From: Fusarium oxysporum f. sp. lycopersici 4287
Taxonomy: Eukaryota > Ascomycota > Sordariomycetes > Hypocreales > Nectriaceae
Length of the DNA stretch: 30,727 bases
Reading direction: 5' to 3'
Assembly (NCBI RefSeq): GCF_000149955.1
Contig: NC_030998.1
Location: 1,643,501-1,674,227 of the forward strand
Shown one piece after another: positions 18,874 through 28,339 of this stretch; within the stretch, counting starts at the first letter, position 1, and the number at the start of each line of letters is the position of its first letter. A program made the position numbers and the translations under genes. The notes beneath the pieces were generated by a model. That model saw only the letters and a list, made by a program, of their open reading frames with translations, made no database searches and was not told the origin of the DNA.

Positions 18874-19664
18874 GCTTCCTAATCGATTCGCCAAGTCAAC
18901 CTCCTTGGCAAGATCTCTTGGCTATGAGGGGATCAAAGTTTTAGAAATGCCAAGTCAAAGATGAAGCAGCCAAGAGATGGACATTCTGGGGAATGCTTCT
19001 TATGACTTCATCCTTAGTCTATGATTTGTTCCCCACCGAAAATTCTTTGTAATTCCGGACCCATAGAATCGATCTTGTTACCTCATATTAATTGCATTGA
19101 GCCAATGAAGGGATCTCGGCTATGATGTGTTCTTGGTTGCGCTAGCCTAGAACGCGGCAAAGTTTGGAAGCTGGAGACATCGCTGTGAATTGCCATTGTC
19201 GGTAATCCTCCACGAAGCTAGGTAATCTTTGGTATCGGACCCAAATCAATTTGGATCTATCATGAGATGAGATGTGTTTGTTTTTACTTGCAAGATCATT
19301 TCCCTGGGGAGGAGATGAGGTTACATCGCTTGGTGTTGTTTGGCATGAACCGGTCGTGACTGTGCGGTACTACCCTGGAGCATTGAGCTTTCTGGCATGA
19401 AAACATCTACCGCAGAAACTCCTCGTATGGCGAGCTGAATCGTCTGGGATTGTTGGCAAGGGCCTGGCCTGGTGCTTTGGTGATCATGCCGACTATTTTC
19501 CGATGAGCTGAAATACCTCAGCTGTCAGCAGAATTTAACCCCGCTTTCGAGGTCGACTTGATACAAAGCTGTCGTTATCATTTTGCTGAGGAATTCAAGC
19601 CCAGACTCCAAGGAAGTAAAGTTCTGTGGCTCTGTGAGTACCTCGAACTTGCATCACTCCAATT
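18874..19664. promoter_or_regulatory. divergent promoter region between MFS transporter and HET gene
   Basis: About 790 bases separate two divergently transcribed genes. No TATA box stands out and no coding sequence, RNA gene or repeat is seen. Confidence 0.35.
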
Positions 19665-21290
19665 ATGTGGTTCATCAATACAACAACGATCGCGCTAGAG
19701 AGAGCCGACAACATGGATATATTATCAACTCCTTATGCAATTCTGTCGCATACGTGGGGTGAAGATGAAGTCACATTCGAAGACATGATAGACGGTCAAG
19801 AAAAGGAAAAGAAAGGTTATATAAAGATCGTGAATACCTGCCGACTAGCGAAAGAGCGAGGAATATTATATGCATGGGTCGATACTTGCTGCGTCGATAA
19901 GAGGAGCAGCGCAGAGTTGGCTGAAGCTATCAACTCCATGTTTAACTGGTACAAGTTCTCAGCCGTTTGCTTTGCTCACCTCGAAGATCTGGATGTTCAT
20001 AGTGGTCCACAGGATGACAAGCTTGACGGCTTGTCGTCCTGTCGGTGGTTCACCCGAGGCTGGACACTGCAGGAACTGATTGCGTCACAAAAACTCGAAT
20101 TTTACGATAGCAGGTGGAATTACCGAGGAACCAAAGCACAGCTACGAACAGAGATCTCAGATATTACGGGTATCGACGTTGAAGTTCTAGATAACAACGC
20201 TAAACTGGAGACCATACCAGTTGCGAGGCGCATGTCATGGGCAGCGGACCGAGAGACCACGAGAATAGAGGATCTTGCATACTGCCTCCTCGGAATCTTC
20301 GGGGTCAACATGCCAATGCTCTACGGAGAAGGGATCAAGGCTTTCGGCAGGCTTCAAGAAGAGATAATCAAAGAGACAACTGACCTCTCTATCTTTGCAT
20401 GGAAGGTCGATTCACGCCAACGATTTCGCGGGATTCTTGCTCGTTCTCCACACGAGTTCGCTCACTGTCGGAATCTCCGCCGCGCACCAACAATGAGATA
20501 TGGGCATGAATACAGCATGACGAACAAGGGCCTCAGATTAGAGACATATCTTGGCGCAAGCGAGAATAAGGAATATCTGCTGAACCTTGCGTGCATGATA
20601 CCGGACGACAATGGGGATGAGTCAAGAATTGGAGTTTATCTTACAAAGACGGCTGATGGTTATGTCCGCAGTCGACCCTCTGAATTATTCGAAACGCAAG
20701 ATTCACTACTCTGGGCGGGTCCTCGTTACAAGATATTTATTCGCAAACGCGTCACGTTCTTTGGTTCGGCAAACTTGAAAAAGCTTCTCTGCATGAATCT
20801 TGCCTCGCAGTTCAACATCCGTCCTGGAATCCAACTTGCTTCCTTCGCAGCCAAACCAGCAGATCTTTGGGATGATCTACGTCAAGAATTCGTCACGGAC
20901 AATAGCGAAAAGTTCACCGGCTTTCTCAACTTTCAGCTGACCGATACTGCCAAGACCTTTATTTCTCCTAGGATTTATATTGTCTGCGGCCTAGCAGTGG
21001 ACTCAACATCTGGGAATATGAAACCGTGGATGGCCATCTACAGCTCTACGAATAAGGAAAGATTTGGGAAGATAATAGATTGCGTCGATGGGTACTACAA
21101 TTCATACGGGGAGGAATACTACCTGCATCAACTGCGCGACTGCGTGCTCGCTAGGGGGAATATCCTACCGCAGGAAATCAGCCTTCCTTCCAGTGATGCC
21201 GCGCATCGTCTTTATATCTCTCTTGCGGCTTTTCAGCGATCTCCCGGTAGCTTGTATACTATCACAGTCAATGTTTCAAACATTGGATGA
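19665..21290 (+). CDS. HET-domain protein (heterokaryon incompatibility type, 541 aa)
   Basis: The N-terminal HET domain spans about 24-140 with its three signature blocks: YAILSHTWGEDEVTFEDM, then YAWVDTCCVDKRSSAELAEA, then RWFTRGWTLQELIA. After it comes the conserved TTRIEDLAYCLLGIFGVNMP with LYGEG (about 198-223) and AFGRLQEEIIK, typical of the HET plus DUF8212 architecture. The remaining 290 residues have no recognised repeat; no WD40, ankyrin or NACHT domain is visible. HET domains are TIR-like and trigger regulated cell death on non-self recognition in fungi; most paralogs have no known partner. The gene is intronless with A at -3 of its ATG and looks intact. Its setting in a variable region suits the family. 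Confidence 0.93.
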   Translation: MWFINTTTIALERADNMDILSTPYAILSHTWGEDEVTFEDMIDGQEKEKKGYIKIVNTCRLAKERGILYAWVDTCCVDKRSSAELAEAINSMFNWYKFSAVCFAHLEDLDVHSGPQDDKLDGLSSCRWFTRGWTLQELIASQKLEFYDSRWNYRGTKAQLRTEISDITGIDVEVLDNNAKLETIPVARRMSWAADRETTRIEDLAYCLLGIFGVNMPMLYGEGIKAFGRLQEEIIKETTDLSIFAWKVDSRQRFRGILARSPHEFAHCRNLRRAPTMRYGHEYSMTNKGLRLETYLGASENKEYLLNLACMIPDDNGDESRIGVYLTKTADGYVRSRPSELFETQDSLLWAGPRYKIFIRKRVTFFGSANLKKLLCMNLASQFNIRPGIQLASFAAKPADLWDDLRQEFVTDNSEKFTGFLNFQLTDTAKTFISPRIYIVCGLAVDSTSGNMKPWMAIYSSTNKERFGKIIDCVDGYYNSYGEEYYLHQLRDCVLARGNILPQEISLPSSDAAHRLYISLAAFQRSPGSLYTITVNVSNIG

Positions 21291-22012
21291 TCTGCAGGTT
21301 TGCTCACTTTCTAGTTGTCAACATATCTCAGATCGAGTCGTGGTAAATCTGTGCTTATTCTAGCGATAAAGCGCAAATGGCAGTCCAAAGCGAAAGGTTT
21401 TAATAATTACTGATAACTGTCTTAATTCGATAGCCCCTAATACAGTCTTGAATGGAGCTCACCTAATATTGAATCTGCACGAATGACAGAAGGATCTGGC
21501 ATAGCCTTCGAATCAGCCCAGTGAGACGTACAAGTCAAGGATGGGGAGATGAGATGTCGTTACGATTGGCCTTTTGACAAACATCCTTGTGAAAGGCTGA
21601 ATGACACAGCCAACATAACTCAGCCATGTGGTCCCGTATCTGCAAGGTTGTCCCGATCCTTTCGGTATTTGGGGGCCATAATTTCATCAAAACCGCAATG
21701 CCTAGACAATCCCTGTGCTGATGACAGTTTCTGTTGGTTGTTTCTAGGCAGAAAAGCTTTAAATGAGAAACAATGCTGTTTATTGGCCATAGCGTCGATG
21801 AGGTAGGGCGCAAGTAAGCCTGCAGTGTCTCCAAAGGGAAAAAGGTGTGATGCAGTAAGACGGAACAAACAGGGGCGACGGATGGGCTGAGCCGTTCTGA
21901 TTTCTCTCCTTGGCCAATTCTTTTATGTCTCGCCATTTCTTGACTTGAAGATCTCGTCTCTATCCTTTTATCCTCCCCATACACATCGACAACATTGTAT
22001 ACGTCGACCGCC
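21291..22012. other. intergenic region between HET gene and membrane-protein gene
   Basis: This 720-base stretch holds the HET 3' flank and the next gene's promoter. A 190-codon open frame on the minus strand (21535-22107) overlaps the next gene's first exon, has no domain signal and is treated as spurious. A CT-rich leader is seen just before ATG 22013. Confidence 0.4.
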
Positions 22013-23013
22013 ATGCCAAGCGCACGAACGAACTTGGGTCCTCTCACAACAGAGTGGAAGTACCCTGATCGATGTACTGTGCCAGTCACCGATTGCTCGA
22101 CATGCACGAATGCTTGGCAAGGTCAGACGTGCGGGAATAACAAGGACAACACGGTAGGTCAACATTTCCTTGACGCGTCGAACTTGGTCTGACAGAACCC
22201 CGTAGCAAGGCGTGCTGGACGATACAGACTGTTGGCCACCGCGAAAATCATCGATCGCCGCTGGAAATGCTGTGAATGGCTGGGGCTTCTACTCTCCTGC
22301 ATTCGAGTGCCCTCAAGGCTACGAAACAGCATGTACCGCGACGGGTCCTGAGACTGGAAACTTCAATTTTCAGTTCTCGATACAGGATGACGAAAGGGTG
22401 ATAGGATGCTGTCCATCGTAAGAATGCTTCGTAACTGCTATTTCACTCGGGGACTTACGGCAGTAGTGGCTATACATGCGCGCAACCAGGAGGCCCACAA
22501 ACATGCACAACCATCGCGTCCAGAGGGTCGTTACAAGTCGCATCATGCTCAAAGCAAAAGACTGTTCTTAACTGGCTCACCCTTCCAGCGACAGTGACAG
22601 ATGAAACTAGCACAGTGTCTTTAGATGGGATAACCATCTTCGCACCAATGATCCAGCTCAACTATCGCGAAAAAGATCTATCCTTGTCATCTGGGTCAAC
22701 AAGATCCACAACAACAGTGTCTGTACCAGCGGAGACTGGTACAAATGAATCATTTTCAGACGGATCTTCCAGCGGAGGACTATCGACGGGTGCCAAAGCT
22801 GGCATTGGAGCTGGGGTTGGAGTAGTCGGGCTTGCGATTATCGGAGCGGCGTTTTATCTTTGGAGAAGAAGAAAGAGGGCCACGCCGCCGACTGCTGAGT
22901 TGGAGACGAAGGAGGATACGAAGAATGCGGGATCAGTTTTGAATTATGGCTCCCCGCCACCACAGTATCCTCCCGTTGAGCTTGATGCGACGAATTCGAG
23001 ACATGAGATGTGA
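22013..23013 (+). CDS. cysteine-rich single-pass membrane protein (3 exons, 300 aa)
   Basis: Exons 22013-22153, 22206-22417 and 22464-23013; introns of 52 nt (GTAGGT to CGTAG) and 46 nt (GTAAGA to GGCAG) restore one frame. The N-terminal part (about 9-150) opens with LGPLTTEW and contains 12 cysteines, at 21, 28, 31, 40, 56, 82, 90, 115, 116, 123, 132 and 146. A Ser/Thr-rich stalk (about 190-226) leads to one membrane helix (about 229-251) followed by WRRRKR and a Pro-rich cytoplasmic tail with SPPPQYPPVE. No cleavable signal peptide is seen, as in many fungal proteins of this LGPLTT type, so the helix may act as a type III signal-anchor. A cell-wall or surface sensing role, as for WSC or Mid2 proteins, is analogy only. 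Confidence 0.82.
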
Positions 23014-23250
23014 ATGATTGGTATTCGCACATGAGGCAGAGAGTGGCTAAGATGGGTGTACTTTGGAAAGAAAGGCGAAGAGAGCGGGTAATTCATCTAA
23101 GGTTCTCATAGACAGGCTATCATTTTAATATTCGACGAGCTCACCATCGCATATCCCTTGAGCCTCAACAGGACGGCGTATTATTATCAGCTTAATGACC
23201 GATTTGACACCCTTTCTGTTTAACAGGGGACCCAATACCACCATAGCCTC

Positions 23251-23555
23251 TTAAGAACAGTTCGCAATTCTGCTGCCTTGAGGGCTGCACCCATTTCCTT
23301 GGACTCGGCAAGGGTTACTCTTGATGCGCAATGAATATTAGCAGTGGAAAGGAGAAACGAAGAGGTAGGAACACATACCGCCGAGCAAGCATCCCAGTTG
23401 CCAGTAGTACCATCGACGCAGCGGCCGTTATCGCCAGTACCGCTAGGAAGCTCGCAGTTCTGTCGATGTGTTAGAGACGCGCCATGCCGTGAAAGAGGAA
23501 TACTTACCCACCAAGCAAGAACTGCTGGAAGGAAGAAGAGGAATTGCAGTCTCAT
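23251..23555 (-). CDS. small secreted six-cysteine protein (3 exons, 65 aa)
   Basis: Exons, read leftward, are 23555-23508, 23459-23379 and 23319-23251. Intron 1 (23507-23460) has GTAAGT, TCTAAC and CGACAG; intron 2 (23378-23320) has GTATGT, GCTAAT and TCAAG. Both are phase 0. The product starts with a signal peptide (MRLQFLFFLPAVLAWW), then a mature part of about 49 residues with cysteines at 18, 30, 41, 47, 54 and 64, spacing C-X11-C-X10-C-X5-C-X6-C-X9-C, enough for three disulfides. It is rich in Gly, Asn and Ser. I do not recognise the family; effector, antimicrobial or surface-active roles are possible. Unspliced reading hides the gene because each intron would be read through in a different sense. 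TATAAAG lies about 90 bases upstream. Confidence 0.72.
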
Positions 23556-23642
23556 TGTGTAGATGGTAGATGTATAGTGATGTAGTATATGGGATGATGA
23601 GATGGAAGAGGGGGTTAGGCACAGATTTGACCAAGCAAAGAG

Positions 23643-23649
23643 CTTTATA
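23643..23649 (-). promoter_or_regulatory. TATA box of the small secreted protein gene
   Basis: Read on the minus strand this is TATAAAG, about 90 bases before ATG 23555. It supports the proposed start. Confidence 0.55.
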
Positions 23650-25090
23650 GAGACCGTTTACTGTAAGACCTTGATCTTGGTCTCTACTTTGTGGAGTTGC
23701 ATCTTGAATGGGGCAGCTAACCTCGACTTCATCTTGCATTTATAGTTTGGCACCTGTCACCGAAATCTCGGACTATTGGCAGGGGGGAATCCTGCCAAGA
23801 GTGTTATATTAGTATAGTCTTACATTTAGACTCACCACTCCGCTTTGCTTTCTAGAGTACCGACATTGGGAATGCGTCTACATTAGACTACTCCTTGCAT
23901 ATGCAGCATAGATAAAGACCTAAAATAGCTATCCTCAGCAGGACCTTTCGAGGACCAAGGCTTGAGAGACCTCAGGCGACACAAAAACGCATCGACGGAA
24001 TTGGCCTGCACTAGGGAACAATTTAAGATTCCCAAGGCTTAAGGCACCCATAGATAATGGAGCCAATACGAAGAGCTTTATATTAGAATACCCACTTTAG
24101 ACCCTCACAAGTCATGAGTTCAGTTGTCGTGGTGGATTCTAAGCTTTGTATATTGTTCGCATTACCTGGGATTGGTCAACGTCGTCGACTCGTGGAAGAC
24201 AGTAAATTGTCCAAGTGGGTAATGTGGATCATGCAGCAAGGTAGCTAGAAAGATCGCATGGCAATACGCATACGTAATTCACGGATTTATTAGGGAATGA
24301 GAATAAGGTTTGTCCCTGACATGGGGTACGACATCACACCGACTCACTATTGTGGGGAGCAATAGTATTCTTCCGGGAATAATAGCCGATCAAGATTCAG
24401 ACCGACTTGAAAATGTCTCGTTACTTCTATTCTGGAAGTATTTATCACCCTGAGGCTATGGTATCAAGTGACTTGGCTGTGATAACCTAATCAGGCTAGC
24501 AAGCAGTCATTTGCAGGGGAGAACGCCATATTTACCCCTTCCCCAGTCATCGTTGGGCCAATTCGAACTTTGGCACATATGCACGGGTGTTTCCTGTCAA
24601 ATGATTCAAGGTTTTGAGGATCGCCAAGCTACTGTTTCACCTATGCGATCTCCAGGGACACGTCACACAGCTGTCTACGTATACATGTCTCTTTATTGAC
24701 AAAGTACACGATGTTTCGGTTTCTGTTGATACCTGGCCTCTCGATTGGCTAATTATGCGCGGTCATATGGTCTTCACTGATAGAGATTATGATATCATGA
24801 TCATGGTACGTGTTTAAGATTCGAGGAAAGAATCTACCTCAGTGTCGTAACTATTAGACTTAAACCTCACTCGTCTCATTCTTGCAAAAACATGTATATG
24901 TGTATGAGACTCTGAAGCTAGGACAAAGCTCTATAAGTTCTCTCACCTCCCTAGTCAGGCCCACCGTATCTTCAATATTGGAACCACGACTGTGCATAGC
25001 ACTGCCGATCCATAAGACTAGATTATGCCGTCCAGACGCGAAGAGAAATTCGTTGCCCTCATATCATGTGCCGGCCCCGGCTCCCCAGGT
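23650..25090. other. noncoding stretch between secreted-protein gene and CorA pseudogene
   Basis: About 1.4 kb with no supported gene. Short open frames near 24511-24817 and 24882-25115 lack domain or splice support. GTTCAATCC near 25089 resembles a tRNA B-box but no tRNA fold precedes it. The stretch may be decayed sequence; no repeat family was recognised. Confidence 0.4.
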
Positions 25091-27010
25091 TCAATCCAGA
25101 TGTAAAAGCTTCTGAGTCTGTCTTGCTTTCTTCCACCGAGGAACCCTGTACGCGATGGCCCAAACACCAAGCAGTACTACGACCGTCAGCACGCCCCCAA
25201 CGGCCCAAAACATCCACCGTCTCTGTTCCATGTCTCTGATATCGCTAGTGTTCATTCCCATGTAGCTCGTCGCAAATGAAAGTGGGAGGAAGACAACGGT
25301 TACAAGAGTAAAGACGTAGATAGCGACCCTTTGGTCTTCGGCTTTAATCATTATGAATAAAGCAGCCTGGAGTTGGACTGTTAGCTTCAGCTCCGATGTA
25401 CTCAGCGTTGAGAAATACTTGTGACTTCAGTCGCTTTGTAGCGTCTTGTAGCCTTTCGATATCATAGGCCAGCTGCCTATGTCTGATCCGAGACTTCCTT
25501 TGTAATGAGTTAAAGATCTGAGTTGTTCTTTCATGCCCAAGGCTCCCTTTCCAGTTCCCAACGACGCTTGGACATCAGCCGATCCTGGTGTTTTGCCGGT
25601 AACCGCTTCGAGAGGCCTGGAGCTGGCGATCGCCCGTGCGAGACTCTGCTACCTGTGAGACGACATGCATTTGGCTATGTAGGATCTCTTTGAGGATCCG
25701 CAAGTCATCTGATATAGCGGAGATTTGGTACACTTGTGGCTGAGATACGGAGTCGCGAACAAGCCATTCCTAGAGTAAATAAGCAATAATAGGTAAGTTT
25801 TCAAGAGTTTAGCGCTTATTTGTGATAAGACCTACCAGACGGGATATTCTTCGAGCAAATATATCTGTCATATCTTGTGAAGTTATCGAGTACCAGGTCG
25901 GTGTTGATATTGTACACATGCGAAGGAGACATGCTAGGGATAAGTTTCCATTAAAGTTCTGTATACTCCGTAACATGTCCTTGTTCTCGTTATCTCTGGA
26001 AACCTGAAGCTCTGACTGTACAATACTATGGTTCCTCTTAAGACTTGTGATGGCTGCCGCCAGTTTATCTTCAAGATCTTGAAGAGTTTCGCCTCTCTTG
26101 CTTGTTTCATCTGGCCTGTACAGAAGTTTAGTCTTGGCTGATGTTGCTTTAGAGTCGTTGAGTATGTAGTTTAGTATCCTCCTACCCGTGCTTAATCGGT
26201 CAAACTCGTATATTTGTCGGTTTGAACTGAGATGGAAACTCGTATTAAAACGGATGGCGATTGTCCATAAGCTTCTCAGAGCACCTGCAACTTCTTCAGA
26301 GGCCTCTGCTTGGCCCCAGGTAGTTCTTTCAACTTCAACCTAATGTTTCATGTGCTCATCAAGGGCACACAGATTTCGAAGCGGCTCTCCATTGTAGCGT
26401 CCCGGTGAAAAGGTAAGGACTGTCCTCAATGGACCAAACAACCGCCCACGAGCTTTCTTCTTCTAAAGAGAATATCTGTTAGAGAACCGTCAAGAGTTGA
26501 ACTTATTTCTCGCAACTTACCCTAGTGGATCGGTTAATCACGAGGAAGAATGAGGCGAATCTTATCATGTCCATGGAATCGACCACCAGTACGTGTTCTC
26601 CGACTTTGCGAATTAGTCGGTCCAGCATCCAGCCGCCCGGCACAACAACTGAAAACATATGACCAATGATTCCAACACAGAATGTGATCTCCAGAACTGT
26701 TCTACCCCCTATCGAACGATCTAGTCGTGCTAATCGCTCATGGGGCGCGTTTACGTCTTTTTGGAAATATTCGAACACCGCAATTTGCGTGGCTACTGTC
26801 GACTGATCGTTATACCATGTCCCTTGACTCAGTATTGGCCAAATACTATTTACCGGAAGCCACGAGACAGTAATGGGATTTTCTGAGAAAAGATATCAGT
26901 CTATGATTAAATAAACTATCCTGAAATACTGCTATCAAGTGTTAAGCACCACATCTGTCGGACACATGGAGAACGAATGCCATCGAGTATCAAAGCAAGG
27001 TCAAAATGGG
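25091..27010 (-). pseudogene. CorA-like Mg2+ transporter family protein, decayed and 5'-truncated
   Basis: A long minus-strand reading frame follows the fungal CorA-like pattern across four exon-like blocks: about 27010-26930, 26882-26521, 26462-25836 and 25769-25091. Canonical introns lie at 26929-26883, 26520-26463 and 25835-25770. The C-terminus is excellent: IYVFTLVTVVFLPLSF, the pore motif YMGMN, then SDIR and a second membrane helix. The central part has LRSLWTIAIRFNTSF and YEFDRLSTGRRILNYIL, then coiled-coil-like helices. Three lesions break it: TAG at 26342-26340, TGA at 25577-25575 (both C-to-T type), and a frameshift between about 25412 and 25428. Upstream of about 27010 the frame meets another TAG and then dissolves into AT-rich DNA, so no start is found. 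Family members usually have two C-terminal membrane helices, as here. A functional product is unlikely. Confidence 0.8.
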
Positions 27011-27659
27011 GTTTCTAAATAGTGCCATTATGCACCCTAAACCTATAATAGTACTATAGTAGGAACTAAGTTCTCTATACTAAATTAAGCTCTTAGCCAT
27101 AAGTCTTAACTATAAATAATATATCTAGCTTATAACTTAGATATTATATTAAAATGCCTAACTAAATACTATAGCATAAAGCTAATATAAGGAAAACCTA
27201 GATTATAACTCTTTAACTAGCCTTAAAGTATAACAGTTAGTTTCTAACTGTAGATAAACTAAGCCGTGCTAGGTTTATTATTAGCAGATTACATAAGGCG
27301 TATAACTAAGCTTATCGAAGTATTACATCTCTTAATAGTAAATTTAATGCATATTAGGCTTAATTAATATAAAGAAGTTTTATTAATAGCTAGTAAGCTA
27401 GAATCTATAAAAGTGTAAATAAATATATTCTATATACTAGAGGTAATAATATAGGAGTAATATAATATAAGATTATTATTAGTCCTAGAATAATACAGTC
27501 CTAGAGCGCTGTTAGTCCTATGTTTATTAGTCCTATCCTAGTTAGTTATTAAGGTAGAGATTATTATAAGGTATATATAATATAACTGCTAGGATTATAA
27601 TATAATCTCTCCTCTCTGGTAGTCTTATCCTTAAGGCCTGTTATCCTAACTAATATTAG

Positions 27660-28200
27660 TCCTCTTTTAGTAAGGTCTAACTTAAACCTTTTATTATTAT
27701 ATCTTATAATATCTAACTATATATCTAAGTAGTTATCTTATAAGGATTATAAAATCTAAATACTTATGCTTTCTATTAAGTTTACTAATAAAGAAGCTAA
27801 TATGCCTTATACTTATTATTTCCGGTTAGATAAGAAATATCTAATATCTGCTAATTCTACTTACTATAGTAAGTATATCTAAGCTAAGAAATCTTATAAT
27901 AGTACTTATATTATATCTTCCTATAAGTTATTATATATTATTTTTATTTAGTTTTCTTATTAACTCTAGTAGTTATAAATTTAATAAAATAAGAGAAGAA
28001 ATTAGAAAATAATAAAAATAAAATAAGTAAGGATCTTCTTAAGCTCTATAAGGAAATAGTAATACTATAGTCTTATTTAGCTTTAGCTGCTAGTTATTTA
28101 TTAAGGATTTATAAAATTTATAATTATATAAAAGAAAAGCATTCTAAGGCTACTTATTATAGTCTTTAGGAAGTAGATTAGTAAGATAAGATCTTATCTA
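27660..28200 (+). pseudogene. decayed ORF with a zinc-knuckle-like cysteine pattern and helical tail
   Basis: On + a frame near 27770-27910 reads as a short segment with Tyr residues at CxxC-like spacing (PYTYYF, then TYYSKYI and KKSY). TGT/TGC to TAT/TAC is the G-to-A change made by RIP, so a Cys-rich motif is inferred. Downstream, at about 28030-28180, a Lys/Leu-rich frame with several stops resembles a coiled-coil tail. Proteins with this Cys-plus-coiled-coil layout are familiar from Fusarium accessory DNA. The call is tentative. Confidence 0.3.
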
Positions 28201-28339
28201 GTTTAGATACATATAAAGATATATTACTCTAAGATCTTTAGGTAAATTATATTCCTAATAATATTAATTAATCTGCCTTAGGTTTAGGTAATAATTTTCT
28301 TAATACTTCTCCTTTATTTAATATTAGTAAAAGTTCTTC

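Noticed and set aside
21535..22107. 190-codon minus-strand frame
   Set aside because: It overlaps the first exon of the cysteine-rich membrane protein and shows no domain or splice evidence.
25070..25100. tRNA-like B-box GTTCAATCC
   Set aside because: No A-box or cloverleaf pairing is found upstream.
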